Shown: positions 11,601 to 23,712 of the stretch, in pieces
How the letters are laid out: the number at the start of each line of letters is the position of its first letter
How positions within the stretch are numbered: the stretch's first letter is position 1
NCBI GenBank assembly: GCA_030386875.1
Contig: CM059562.1
Span: forward strand, 23,241,360-23,305,359
DNA: 64,000 nucleotides
Direction: 5' to 3'
From: Morinoia aosen
Taxonomy: Eukaryota > Arthropoda > Malacostraca > Amphipoda > Talitridae
Position numbers and translations under genes: made by a program
Notes under the pieces: generated by a model
What the model saw: only the letters and a program-made list of their open reading frames with translations
What the model was told of the DNA's origin: nothing
Databases searched by the model: none

Positions 11601-14600
11601 CGCGCGCCCAAACTTAGTTGCCCTTGACCAGCCTGTATCTACCACGGTGTCCCTTTAAAGTGCACTTCGACCTATAAAAAAAACTGAATCAATACCAGCA
11701 TTTAGTCCAAAGTCAAGACTCAGATGAAAGATTCATACGTAAACAGAAAAAGTCCGTCGTTCTTGGAGGAGGTTCGTGTCGAGGATGTGCAAATGTTCGA
11801 TCACGCTCGTAGTTTTCGATAAGTTCATTGGTATGGATGTTTTGTTATCTCTATGACGCAAATTTCTGCAATGAAATAAGAGACCCTGCGAGTGCCCATA
11901 CAGTAATCGGGAAGTAGGAGCATGCGTTGATGACGGAAGATGTACTCACAGGACACGAGAATCATAAGTTACACAAAATTTAAGCGATATTCAACAAAAA
12001 AAAACAATGGACTGTATAATTTTTCTAACAATGTAATACACAAAAACTCAACTGAAGTCGAGATGACGTCGTCGTAAAGATCAGCGAGTTATACGATTCA
12101 ATAAACAACACTGGCAGGCAGACATGCGCGTTATTCGTCAAGTTTTGCTATCATTTAGAAATTTTTTAAAAAGCCGATTGATGGGATATGTCGATCAGAT
12201 TTGCTTTATGTGCTTTCATGTGCTCAGTGGCTATCGAAAGTTTCAATCCCATGCACTCGTGTATTTTTGTACCCTATTAGTTGCTCGTTTTATTTAATAA
12301 AGCATTAGAGAGTGTTAACTTCAGAAAAACGTACCGTATACATCATGCTTCATTTGGACACGACCCACCAACTAGGCAAACGTACTAAATTAAGCTTTCA
12401 CCATCATATCGCTAGCCCGTGCATACCACATGTTTATGGAAACTGGGACAGTGTCGGATGAAGTGAAGAGTGGACATGCGAGAACATTTGGGGAAAATGT
12501 CGGTCAGGGCGGGCCGGATTTTCAAACAAATATCGTCATCATATCGATAGAGATAGCAGCATAAATTTAACTAAGCAAATATAGAATAACTTACGCTGCC
12601 AACTTCAACAAGTACACGACGACTTAAATTGCTTGAAAATCAACCCCTATTTTGAGACAAGTACAGGAACGTTCTCACACCAAGTCTATTCGTGTCGCTG
12701 TCAGACAGCTGCAGATACCATCAGACATCAAAAACACGCAATGTTAACAACTTGAAGATCTAAATCAGAGATTCCACTGACACCAGAAGTAAGCCTATGG
12801 AGAAGAAATTAATTGCCGTCTTGAAATCTTAAGAGCCATTGGAGCCCATAACAACATATGTATGTTAAATGATTTACAACACGTGTGTTCCTATCTCTCG
12901 CAGTGATTCCCGCAAATTTATTTGCCCATTCAACTTCACAATAAATTCAACTTTTGAAGATCAATTGTTCATTAATGGGCTTATGTGAGCTGGGATATTT
13001 GGAATAGTGCATGAGACACGTGTCGAGTCTCGTCGACCTCCGTGAGACTTGTTACCCGAGTGAGTAGCTACAGCTACTTCAGAAAATGTAAGAATACATT
13101 ATTTACTCATAAAGATTATGCTGTCGAGAGGCCAGTATCCTCATTTTCAGCGTAGAAGTAGTATTTAAAAAAAATCCTTTAAGTTAAGCCATTCATTTCT
13201 TACATGAAAACATGATAATTAACCAGGTTATCGACATTGAAGATAGGTCAAGTAGCATTTACATAAAACGAATAGCGAAGAGAAACATAAAGAGTAGAAG
13301 TTTCAATTTACAGGACATTCACTGGATACGTGACCGCTGATTACGGAATAGGGCAATAAATTGAATTACTGAAAATTTGCATTTTTGAACCCGTCATCAG
13401 CTAGTGAAAGCTCCACTATTGTCAATGCAGAAATTAAAATCCTTCCAATGATATCGCTTCATTTCCGTCAATAAGAATCAAACACCTCTTGGAAAATGAT
13501 AAAGAGGTGATATAACGCGCTTTTTTCGAGATTTTCTATAATTTATCCTACTTTTTCACGTTTCTTGTCTGGGCACGCTGCCCGGTTCCCTTTTAAACTT
13601 ACTCAACGAAGTTCAGAGCAGGGCTCGGCGCTTGTCGACTCTCACAAAGTTTTTTGCGTCCAAAAAGGAGTAGTTTATTAGCTATGTGACGATAAATTAC
13701 ATCATGTACGAAATTTGGTAACTAAGCGGCAGCGGATTAAGAGAAAAAAACTGAATGCTGTCAAAGAAAACTGGTTGCGGTTCCCGCTAATGAAAAAGCC
13801 GATGGAGACAAGGATCGCACTCTTCATTTTAAATGCATCAAAATATTCTCCATTAAACTGATGTCCTGTCTTCAGAATTATTAAGCCTCAACGTGAAATC
13901 ATCATCAAAATAAATATTTGCCCGCGGTTCCTCCGGTTAGGCGATACATTTTAGGGCATACCACTTCGATATTGATGAATAAACTGTCTTTATTTTGTCG
14001 AATGTAGTAACGATTCTTAAATTAGGTTGTATTTAATGGGCACGGGAAAGATTATTCTTGCTATACATATATGAGCGAGCGCCAGATCTTAAGACTGGGG
14101 TTTGTGGCATGGGTCGTAAAACAACAACTACACTCTCGCTCAGCGTCCTCGGTACGGGCAGCGGAGGCCTCCACAAAAATAACATAGTTATGTTATAGCC
14201 CGTAATAAAATTAATTGAGACGGAACCGATAATCTTTCTCTTTGATCACTTCAAATTGAATACAACAACGGTCAAAAAAATCATAGTGGTCGCTGTTTAG
14301 GACAGCAAGCGTGAGAGATCGCTCAAAGATGACCCCCTCCCTTTTCTCCCTCGCCGTTCTCTTGGCCGCGTTTGAAGTCTCATGAAGAAACGCAGCATGC
14401 ATTGGTCACTTGTGCTGTGGACGTAAGTCAGAGATGACGGAGGCAAGAGGGCAGAGAGTCTGACTTGATTGATTAGTTAAAGTTAGATGGGCTCCTTAGT
14501 ACTTGCAGTGAGACCACAGATCTCAACGTTCGTGATAACCAAATTTATTCTGGATCGGTTTCTTGGTCCAGTTCATGAGTTATACTCGTAAGAGTTCGTT

Positions 14601-14889
14601 ATTCAACATCACCGATGATTGATAAAGTGAAGATAGGCATATTTAATAGGAGAGCTGGTTTTAAGAGGCCTAAAACGAGGGTTGCAGCCTTGTTGTCTTG
14701 TGGTTGGTTTTCTCTTCGTTGTACGTCGGCTGATCTGCGCGTGCTCTCCCTCTCCTCCGCACTTGCTTCATCGTCCCCAAGTAAATTCCAAAATTATACT
14801 TTTGTGTTTCCCCATTAACCTTACGACTCGTTCGAATCGCAGAAGGAAACAAGCGCTGTGAAAACTCGCCCAGCGCTACTACAAGGACA
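11601..14889. other. non-coding stretch, no gene seen
   Basis: I found no open frame above 70 codons with recognisable content, no tandem array and no clear terminal repeats. Poly-A and poly-T tracts are scattered. Confidence 0.5.
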
Positions 14890-16114
14890 AGGTAACCAAA
14901 AATGTTCTGTCCGTTTTTAAAGGAAAAAAACCATCACTTTAAGTGTTACTTATGTTTAGTCTTCGAAGTAATCGTCATCGGCATGCAGCATTTTCTGCCA
15001 ACGTGTCTCCAGCTGTTCAAACCCCTTGCGGTAAAACTCGGGGGTTTTGGACGCAAAGAAGTCAGTGTGGGCTTGGCGCAAGTCTGTTTCATTGGTGAAG
15101 GATTTCCTACGAAGATCCTACAAAGATTTCCTACAAAAGATTTCCAAGTTGCTGTATGGTATCCCTGGCCACTCGCGCGATATGCGGCCTTGCGTTGTTA
15201 TAGAGGAAAAGCACACCTTTGCGATTCACCAGTGCTGGCTCCTTCTGGTGCAATGGCTGTTGCAGAGGTTCCAATTGGTGGGAGTATAGGTCTCCAGTGA
15301 CCGTTTGGTCCGTTGGTAGCAGTTCAAAATGAACCACTTGACGACCTGTCCACCAGACACAAAACATAATCTTGCGTGGGTGCATAGGCGGTCTTGCGGT
15401 GTGATGGACAGCATCCTGAGGTGACAACCAATGTGTGGAACGCTTGGGAGCTTCGTACAGAACCCACTTTTCATCACTGGTAAGCACTCGATTGAATAAA
15501 GATGCGGTACGGTGGCGTGAAAGCTGCGATACGCAGGCTGCCACTCGTTGTCTCTTGCGGGCCTCCAACAGCGTGTGCGGGAGCCGCTTGCTCACATTGT
15601 ACGCCTTACCTAAGCGGTGCCGGTGAAGTATAACTGTTTCTTCGGAAACGAAATGTCTTGTAAGTTCACCACACGTTAGCCTTCTGTCCTGTTCAATGGC
15701 CGCATTCAGGACTCCGTCATTCAAGACCCGTGGTCGCCTACTGCGTAGCTCGTCACGGAGGGATAAATCTCCCGATTTGAATTTTTGAAACCAATTCCTT
15801 GCAGTACGTTCATTCACAGCACTATCCCCAAACGCTTGGCATATGCGGCGACTTGATGTAGCTGCTGATAAGCCCACTTTGAAGTCGTAAACAAGCAGCC
15901 CCGAACGAGATCTGTAGGCACTTCTATCCTTCTCTATTGCTGTCCGGTTTATGTAAATGATAACCAAGCACAGTGTGAATGTTTTTATAACGCCTAATGA
16001 TCCTACGTACGGCTGCCCGAATCTGAAAACCATTGCTATTCGCATTGCGTATATATTATTTCAACTTCATTCAATGGCTAATCAAAAAATCGGACATAAC
16101 TTTGTTGGTTACCT
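14890..16114 (-). mobile_element. mariner transposon, defective, with both terminal inverted repeats
   Basis: The ends are imperfect inverted repeats: AGGTAACCAAAAATGTTCTG inward from 14890, and AGGTAACCAACAAAGTTATG inward from 16114 on the other strand, both followed by TCCG and a T-rich run. About 25 bp match with three or four mismatches. The right flank is TA (16115-16116), the duplication expected for Tc1/mariner elements. The left flank is CA (14888-14889), one change from TA. The 1,225-bp length is slightly short of a complete mariner, consistent with the internal deletion in its gene. Confidence 0.9.
14956..16045 (-). pseudogene. mariner transposase pseudogene (DDD triad lost, C-terminus frameshifted)
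   Basis: The main open frame (15131-16045, 304 codons) encodes a mariner transposase. A helix-turn-helix region (about residues 54-105, with ERTARNWFQKFKSGDLSLRDE) is followed by a linker with LPHTL, and then the first catalytic motif TSDEKW with D191. The second motif, normally HDNARPH in the family, reads YNNARPH, so the catalytic Asp is Asn (residue 283). The frame stops after LGNLL. The expected segment with the third catalytic Asp (family motif PYSPDLAP) is missing. The normal C-terminus resumes in another frame at 15105 down to the TAA at 14956, with motifs FFASKTPEF and RWQKML. The junction holds repeated AAATCTTTGTAGG-like filler. The first residues of the open frame are probably untranslated sequence; an ATA at family-start position 37 (IEKD) may be a mutated ATG. 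It cannot be catalytically active as it stands. Confidence 0.93.
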
Positions 16115-16188
16115 TATAAATTTTGTTTGCTTGATGAAGTAAGAACTGGATTTAAAGGCGAGCGTTTACTCGACAACGTTAATTATTA

Positions 16189-16643
16189 CAGTAGAGTTCC
16201 TGACAACCAGACTCATACATGTCCGGATGTCAAGTTATTCCGATTGTCAAGTCATCCGTGGGAAGATAGGTAAATTAAAGATTACTTGAAACGTAAATTG
16301 CTTTGAGGCAGGTTAAGATTGTGGGAACATTATGAAAATAGGAACATTGGCAAGAATTGCATGTTCACATTCAAAAACAAAACATCATGTTGGTTGTTAG
16401 ACTAAACCAAGGAATAACACATGTTAAATTAATGTTTATACGGTTGTAATTAATACGAGTGTCATTTTACTGTAATTAATGTAACTTTTTTTATATTTTA
16501 CTGTATTTAATGTGATTGGAAACGAGTCCAATGAAAGCGTGGTAAACAATACTAATAATATTCATTGCATATTCGGTTGTCATGTGAGTCCGGTTGTCAG
16601 GTGTCCGGTATTCATGTTAGTCCGGTTGTAAGGAGCTCTACTG
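16189..16643. mobile_element. pogo/Tc1-like MITE, about 455 bp
   Basis: The left end CAGTAGAGTTCCTGACAACC and the right end (inward) CAGTAGAGCTCCTTACAACC match at about 22 of 25 positions. Both ends are flanked by TA (16187-16188 and 16644-16645). Variants of TCCGGTTGTCA recur just inside both ends, for example near 16236 and at 16572-16630, forming subterminal repeats. No transposase is encoded. The CAGTAGAG-type end and TA duplication fit a pogo/Tigger-type element mobilised in trans. It begins 75 bp beyond the mariner. Confidence 0.85.
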
Positions 16644-16645
16644 TA

Positions 16646-19165
16646 AAAATAAATCTTGAAAGTCATTTCATAAACCTCAAAACTTCGGCCTCTGCTAGGA
16701 GTAATCCTCTTTTCTTAATAATCTCTAATTGACGTCATGAGAAAAGTGCAAAAAATCACCTATCATTCGTTGTGACACGTGATGAAAGTTTAACATATAG
16801 CGACCTGAAAGAAACTAAGCCCCAGGATACTGTCATTCCACAGAATCCTCTTAACTTCTAAGGTAAAGTTTTGATTAACAGAATCCTCGTATTCTCTATT
16901 AGTTTAACTTTTTATGCTGCTCCTCACTACGGTGTGGGCGAGTACCGTTTGGAGGGTGGGCGAGTACCGTTTGTTCTTTCAAAACTCTGAGCATTAATTT
17001 GTGAGCAGATGCATCGTCATGATGCATCAGCCAGTTTTTGGCTCTCCAAAATTTGTGCCTTTTTTGCATCGAAAATCTTCTCTCACCTTCTCGAACTTGC
17101 CCTGCGCTTTTGAAGCTCTATAAGGGTTCTTGAGGGCAACTTAACAAGTTCAAATCAAAACAATATGCCAGTTCGTTGCTCGAATTCAACAGCTTTCACG
17201 AAACTAAGAAATGAAACTGGAAGACTACTTATTTCACGATTTTACGTGATCAAATGCTAGCCGACCCAGCAAGTACTGACACGCACCAAAAGCAGTGTCA
17301 GAGACCCGAAGTAAAAAATTTTCTAAAATATCATGTACATATTGTTTATTTCGGAAATTTAAGGAGTCAAATTCTAAGCTAGCGTGCGAAGAATTTGGTC
17401 GCCGACCGTGGTGTAGCTGCAACATCTTATAAACTGTCCGTTCGTATCTGCCATGTTAATAAAAATGCTCACTCGTGATAGACTTCCCCTCAATGCCAGT
17501 CTCCGATATAAAGCGGCTCTGAACGCCTTAAATTATTTTTCCTCGGAGAGACGAACACATCGGTGTGAAGGGGAAAACCTTCGAAACATAGTCGGTTTTA
17601 AAAATTCAAGCATAAAAATGAAGTTATATTCACCTATCACGCCTCGATATGTCAAATTTACAACATTTGATTTAAGGAACCCAGAAGAAAAGATTTTCAT
17701 ACTGACGAAGTCAGGGTTCTAAGGATCAATTTCAAGAGATTCTGTCACTAAATTGTACTGAACGAGTAGGATCTGCACTACACGTTAGCACTTGCCTTAT
17801 TTCTCATGAATGAGGGAATTGTGTTCGTGCGAGGGCAGTCACGACAGAGGCAATTTATCGAGTTATTTTTGAGCTGTTAAAAAAGTTTTCTCCTACATGA
17901 AAAATTGCTGCAAAAAAGGATTACCTAACATACGCGTGAGTGTTACTTGAGATTGGAAGCGTCTTTGTTTCATTTTTGTGTTTATTGACTTCGTTGTTTT
18001 ATGCAAATACGTCGCTTTGATGTCTCTGTTGGAGCGTCAATGCTCTTAACGCGTATTTGTCGAGTAGATTTCACTTAGAGCAGTGAATCAGCTGTTCATT
18101 TCTCGATCTTGAAGCAGAAAGAGTACTTAATTTGCCACGATGTAGAGATATCAGACTTGAAAGAGAAAGAGTAATCAATTTGTGTCAATGTAACGATACA
18201 ACTCGTTTACAAGCACGTAAATGTAACACTCTTAAAATTGGCTAAGTGCATGCAGTAAACTGTGTAACTATGCCGGATTTTCTGTTACACTCTTTTCAGT
18301 CATCTTCTCTGCCAAGTTGGTCTTTCCACACACTTTACTGTGAAAAATGTTATTTCAGAGTAATTTGGCTATTCACGAAGCCATATTAATCAAATTACGA
18401 TCTCATAGAATTTAAGTTGTAATTTGCTAATAAGTCTGGCCAAGTTTGTTCAACGTTAACTGCGTTGTGTAGTTTTAGCTTTTTTTCACCTCCTCCGCTA
18501 AAGGCTTTCGGTATTGTAATTTCAATCGAGTACTGATAAGTGAAGCCACAAAAAGTAACTTGAGAACATTCCTTTCTTGTTCTCATCGACTGCTTTCTCT
18601 CCCGGCAGGCCTCTCAAAATGGCATCAAAATTTTCTCATTGACAGCCAAAACTCATATGCAAGACAGATATGGCTCAACGGTGCAACGCAAGGTTCTGAT
18701 TATTTCATTCCGAATCTTTTTTCCGTATTGTTTAATAGTTTCAGTAATAAAAACACTAAAAGTCATTGGTAAAATTTTCACAAAAATGCTCTTAATATTG
18801 AAACTTTTTGAACTTCTATCATTTATTTATTTATTTATTTATTTATTCTTTTATTTTTCGTGTTGTTTGACCAGCAGTTTAATAACCGAATTTCGGTGCA
18901 ATAAATCCTTCGATTATTTTAACTGATAGATTGATGGTAATTGTAACCTTCACTGTTGCTATGAAGGTCGCGACTCCAGAAAATCAACCGCACAGGTGGC
19001 AGGTGTTTTATGATGAGCGTGATGCTTTTATTTATTGCCGTAATTCATCCCGAGTTATTACCGTGCTTTTCAAGCTCAAGGACAGCATCATTATCACGGT
19101 GATAAACCAGCACGTACGACGAGTTGTTTAAGTTGCCTGAAATTGAAGTTTGCTGGCGTTCAGCG
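16646..19165. other. non-coding stretch with one microsatellite
   Basis: No gene or transposon is recognised. A (ATTT)n run occupies 18821-18847. The open frames are all under 100 codons and featureless. Confidence 0.5.
18821..18847. repeat. (ATTT)n microsatellite
   Basis: Six to seven uninterrupted ATTT units are visible directly. Confidence 0.9.
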
Positions 19166-19278
19166 CGACGTATAAATAAATATAAAACGTATAAAAGCGC
19201 CACGTATAAATATAAAACGTATAAAAGCGCCACGTATAAATATAAAACGTATAAAAGCGCCACGTATAAAATAAAAGG
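19166..19278. repeat. 30-bp tandem repeat, about 3.5 copies
   Basis: CACGTATAAATATAAAACGT plus ATAAAAGCGC is repeated exactly at 19201 and 19231, with a variant first copy at about 19168 and a partial copy at 19261. The 30-bp period is divisible by three, so short open frames with repeated peptides appear on both strands. They are not evidence of genes. Confidence 0.95.
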
Positions 19279-21589
19279 TGTTGTCTTCCACACAATCTTA
19301 GCGTACTATTGAAATCTGCGATTAAAATGATAATTTTGATTAAAATTGAATTCATACGTCGTCGAAAGAAATTTGCTTCCACTGTTGATATTTTCATTTG
19401 TGAAGCATTTCCTATAACTGTGAGAATATCGGCCGAGTTCAAGTTCAATAAGGAATGTTCCTGGACGTTTATTTTGTTTTAATAACCATCTCATCAGAAG
19501 CATGTCATGAGAGATAACTATTAATGCTCCTGAGATCTTTTCATCACGTTGAACCCCAAGATATCTGGAAGCTATAATTGTCCAGCCAGGGCTGGTGTGT
19601 GGAACCTTGCGTCACTTAGGGGAATCCATCGATCGCTCAACGTACTGCGCCTTTATTAGGGAAAAATGTCCTGTTATTAATTTTCTGTTCCCGAGAGAGG
19701 TTCACATCTCCTAATACTGCGCTATTGAAATAGTTCACGTCCATTTTTCAGGTTTAATTACATCCTATTGAAAACTTGTAATTAAATTCCTCCGATCTTT
19801 TACGTTCGGATTTTGTTGCATTCTTTAGTTCGGAAGTGAATGTCAAGTAAATAACGCCATTGATGAAAGGTGGAGGTGTTCGAACTAAATAAGTTTCCTG
19901 AATCAGTGAGTAATGACGTTCATGAGAGTCTCCAACGAAACTTACATATCTACTAAATTTGGCTGATTGAGGGAAGAAACATGAATTTATTCAATTCATT
20001 TACAACATTTTCTGCTAATTTCTAGAATAAGGTGTAAACGCGGAGTTGACGAGATCTATTCTTACCACAACATGTGAGGGGCCTTAATTATTGATGTTTT
20101 AACTTTTCTAGCTAAGCTTGATAATTTCAGTTATTAAATTTGTAGCGCAGCTTTGCCCCAAGAGTTATTTTGGTAGGTAACTTCAACCTCCGGAGATTAC
20201 AAAAATTTTGACTATAAAACCTAGAATGTGTTGGGATGCTTGAAACATAAGTCGCTCCTCGACAACCTCAACCTTTGCACGTATGCTGTCGTTATGTATG
20301 TACGTCTATTTCATTTGGTAACACTTTCTTCAAAAATATCCTCATAGCTATCTCATTCGAGGATGATTAAAAACTTAGGAACAATGTCTTAAATTTCATG
20401 AAAAAAGTTTTTACTTCTCTTCAGTAGTCCTGACTTATGAATACGATCAAAAAATACCGATTACTTTCACAGCGACAAAATGATTAACTCCAGGGAAGAA
20501 GTCGATTAAAATGGCTTTAAACTTTTCTTCGCTTTATTTATTCTTCTTTAATTTGCAGTCGCATATCAAAGGAAGGAGATTCTTATTTGCTTCCAAGTTT
20601 GCAATCAAATTCACTCTGTGAAAGAATTTCTTTATAAATATGGCACAAAATTCGGACTACACATGAAGAACGGCTGAGCAACGCTTTATGAATAGAGGAA
20701 TGCAACGAACGGTAAGATTTGGTGTAGCAATTCACTGGCTCAAATCTCAGTGCGGATGAATGAATACTCAGTCGATACAGTATGTTTAAATGAGCGCTGC
20801 GCGTATGGGGGATTGAGTTCGAAAGAGTGAAGCTGAGTAGAGGAGCCATGGAGAGCGTCGAGCAGAATGCGCCTTGTCAATTTATAACGAGGGAGACATC
20901 AAAAAGAGTTCTCATAACCATGACGAAGCAAAAGTGGACAATGCTTTGCATGGTCAATTTACAATTTCCCATTACGAGAGGCGCACTCTCGCTATATGAA
21001 AAGGAAGGCATAGAGTGCGCTTATAATGTAGACGCATCTATTTTAGCTCTCGAGAAATTCCTACACGCATGTGTAATGTCGTAATGGTCAGAAGTTGGCC
21101 CATAGTTGCTAAATATTCTGTAGGAATCTGGTTTTAATTCGCTGCTCTATTTGAGACCAAAGCGTCAGTGGTCGGTATAAATTACATGTAGCCTAACTTG
21201 ATTCAGATTTATTATTTAAAACGACTTCTAACGAAGAATTCACAGAAGACAGCCGACACAAAGTGTCACCGGCTGTTCGATGCACTGGATATTTTGGAAA
21301 TGAATTTTTTTTCAGGTTATGGATTTTTTTTAAATTTCAATGGGATTGTACAGATACATGAGATTGTACAGTTTCATTTAGTCTTGAGCTAATGAAGCTA
21401 ATAAAAATTTACACGAACTTCTCATGCATTCTACAACATTTTACTTTTTCGTGAAAAATTTATAGACGTTCACTAACGAAACGGTCGTCCATTCCCTAAA
21501 CTGATGCATTCCTTCCTTGCTGGGCCTCGCAAATATGACATGCTCTTAAATTTAGGCAGGCTCTCAACCGGTAAAGTCAGGCGAACACG
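19279..21589. other. non-coding stretch, no gene seen
   Basis: Open frames at 20583-20849 (-) and 20827-21084 (+) overlap on opposite strands, and neither resembles a known protein. No repeats stand out. Confidence 0.5.
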
Positions 21590-22817
21590 ACTAATTATCA
21601 AAGTAAATCGAAAAAGTATCGTTGTAGTGAATATTCATGGACGCAAACCTCTCGGAATATAATTATTTCAGCACCAGTGCTGGAAATAAATAAAATGTTT
21701 TTTCAGTCATGAATAAGATATTTAAGGTCTGAATAAAAATACTTGGCAGAAACGACAAAAAAAGTATCAATTTCTATACGACTATAACTCCGTACGCAAG
21801 CACATATATATATATATATATAGACAATGCACAAAGTACATCCAGCCTTATGGTCACATAAGGCTGTATGTATTTTCATTTGACCAAATGCACACATATG
21901 CTCAAATGAGAATAAAATGGTCCATTGCATTATACTCGTATATATATTATATACACACACAACACGCACACCCCAGCATTCCGCAAGTTAGGAATTAGGG
22001 ACTACAAATAATGTAGTCTCGCTGATATCGTTATTTAGTGATGCTTCATTCGTGAATATATGGTGTTTTTTGTGAGGACAAATTTCAACGATAGGTGAAA
22101 AACGAAAACTAAATCGATTTTCACGAATAATAAAATACCAAAAACTCTTTAGTAACGAGTTATAAGGACAAAGAAACTTTAAACCTCAAAGTATGAAACT
22201 ACGTGCGCGCCACTGTTAGCACTAGTCTTGATAGTTCAGACTCCACTAAAGCAGTTTTTTGTAATTTTCCCCATACAACCTGCGAGCATTTTACGATTAG
22301 GAAAAATATTGGCAGTTTCAAGCTATTAAGCATTTAATAATGTTTGTTGGTAATAATAGCGCTCATTCGATGATAGATGTTCTAAGTGAGTCGAGGTTGA
22401 TGGAGGCCATTTTCAACACCGTCTGTAATAAGACTAGTTTGTTAAATAAAAGTTGAGCACTAATTTATGGCCCGTTATTAATATCCTATACTTCTGACGA
22501 AAAGTTTCTTACAAATTGTAACAATAATGCTTTTATTAATTTAATGAAATAACTACTAAAGTTTTTCATTGATGACTTGGTGTCAATTTCCTAACGAACA
22601 TTCAAATTGCAGAAATCTTTCGTAGCTGTAAAATGCTTGCAGGTTTTATTGTAAAAATAACAAAACCTGCTCCAGCAGGGTCGGAACTATCAAGACTAGC
22701 GCTAACATTGGCTCGCATGTCAAGTTTAAAGTTTCTTCAAGTCCTTATAACTCGGAAGCGAAGGAGTTTTGGGCAGTTTATCATTCGTGAAAGTCGATTT
22801 ATTTTGAATTTTTCTAC

Positions 22818-23010
22818 CTAAGATAAAAATTTGTCCGCATAAAAAAAACACCCAATATAAAAAGATTTAAGAATTCGGAGGCCTCGTTTTAAGGCTTTGC
22901 ATAGGATAGAAAACTTTGACATTTTGAAAGGGTGATCGGAACTATTGCAATGGTTTCTAATGGCGGACTGGGGTGTAATGGCGGACTGTGTACAGGCAAA
23001 TGTGCGGCCA
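22818..23010 (-). pseudogene. PLE C-terminal (post GIY-YIG) fragment
   Basis: The minus frame reads SAIRNHCNSSDHPFKMSKF, then LKRGLRILKSFYI. This is the family pattern S-I-R-x-H, then D-H, then F-x-I, then L-R-I-L-E-S-x-Y-I, seen at the end of PLE endonuclease regions. No GIY-YIG or reverse transcriptase part is attached. The open frame continues upstream into unrelated sequence. The function, if intact, would be the DNA-nicking end of a retroelement protein; this piece is dead. Confidence 0.6.
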
Positions 23011-23189
23011 GTTATATGAGATAATCCTGAATGTTGACTGTGAAGGATAAATAGTTGGAGAGTAGTGCTTCCAACGTACGATAGTTTTACTGTGTGTTTA
23101 TCTATGAGATTAATCTTTTTTGTCATTCTTGCATTTTATTTTTATTCAGACCTTAGATATCTTATTCGTGACTTTAAAAACATTATATT

Positions 23190-23315
23190 TCTTTCAAGCC
23201 CTGATGATGGAATAATTATTTTCCGAAACGTACGTGTCAATAAATGTTCTCTATAAAGTTGGTTCTTCTTTTTATTTTGACAATAAGATTCCCTAAGAAT
23301 AGCCCTATAAGTACT
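23190..23315 (+). mobile_element. PLE 3' tail
   Basis: It contains a CTGATGA...GAAAC core (23201-23229) followed by TTGGTTCTTCTTTTTATTTT and AGATTCCCTAAGAAT (23286-23300). The same order and words occur inverted at 49826-49930 and, more diverged, at 41640-41757. Three loci sharing this order support one PLE family. Confidence 0.75.
23201..23232 (+). ncRNA. hammerhead-ribozyme-like core in PLE tail
   Basis: The core shows CTGATGA, a hairpin with GGAA opposite TTCC, then GAAACGTA. CUGANGA and GAAA are the conserved hammerhead nucleotides, and hammerhead motifs are known from Penelope-like elements. Stem I is not convincingly paired in this copy (AGCC against CGTG), so it is probably inactive. 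Confidence 0.5.
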
Positions 23316-23474
23316 ACAAGACTAATTAAAAACCTACAGTGTGGTCAACAAGACAACCAAAAGTTTACGGCATTCCACTCACGCCACCCTTTCTTCACAA
23401 CTTAAAGAGCTATAACGGTAAAAATCGAGCGTCATCATTTGAAAATACGTCCTCGCACGATTTTGGTCGGAAAA

Positions 23475-23712
23475 CAATTTGCGTATTTTTTCCAGATAAG
23501 CCCTGACACTAATTCAACACATAAGTTCACCCACTTGTAACTTTAGAAATAATGCACCTATCGACTTCAAATTACTCGCAAACGAAAGAATGTTTTAATC
23601 TTTCATTTGATAGTAATTTGAAATTGGTTGGTGCATTATTTCCAAAGTTACAAGTGTGTGAACTTACGTGTTGCATTAGTGGCGAGGCTTATCTGGAAAA
23701 GATTCCAAATTG
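23475..23712. repeat. foldback (palindromic) element, copy 1
   Basis: The left arm runs inward with CCAGATAAGCCCTGACACTA, CACCCACTTGTAACTTTAGA and AATAATGCACC. The right arm, read on the other strand, has CCAGATAAGCCTCGCCACTA, CACACACTTGTAACTTTGGA and AATAATGCACC. The arms are about 110 bp and nearly touch at the centre (GTTTTAATCTTTC), so a transcript would form one long hairpin. No target duplication is evident. Related sequence occurs at 30.5-30.9 kb. Confidence 0.85.

Larger units (their letters stand above)
21590..23310. mobile_element. Penelope-like retroelement remnants in a 1.7-kb palindrome
   Basis: The left part (21590-22340) and right part (22590-23310) are imperfect inverted copies around about 22450. 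The phrase TTTTTATTCAGACCTTA(G/A)ATATCTTATTC at the right outer end recurs inverted at the left outer end. An inner pair, 22058-22330 and 22600-22860, shares GAGTTATAAGGAC and neighbouring sequence. A minus-strand frame at 22830-23010 resembles the C-terminus of PLE proteins (SAIRNHC, LKRGLRILKSFYI). The right outer end is a PLE 3' tail with a hammerhead-like core. A TA/CA dinucleotide run lies at 21800-21965. The arrangement is decayed and its exact history is unclear. Confidence 0.65.

Noticed and set aside
15047-15300. Plus-strand open frames over the mariner
   Set aside because: They are antisense shadows of the transposase.
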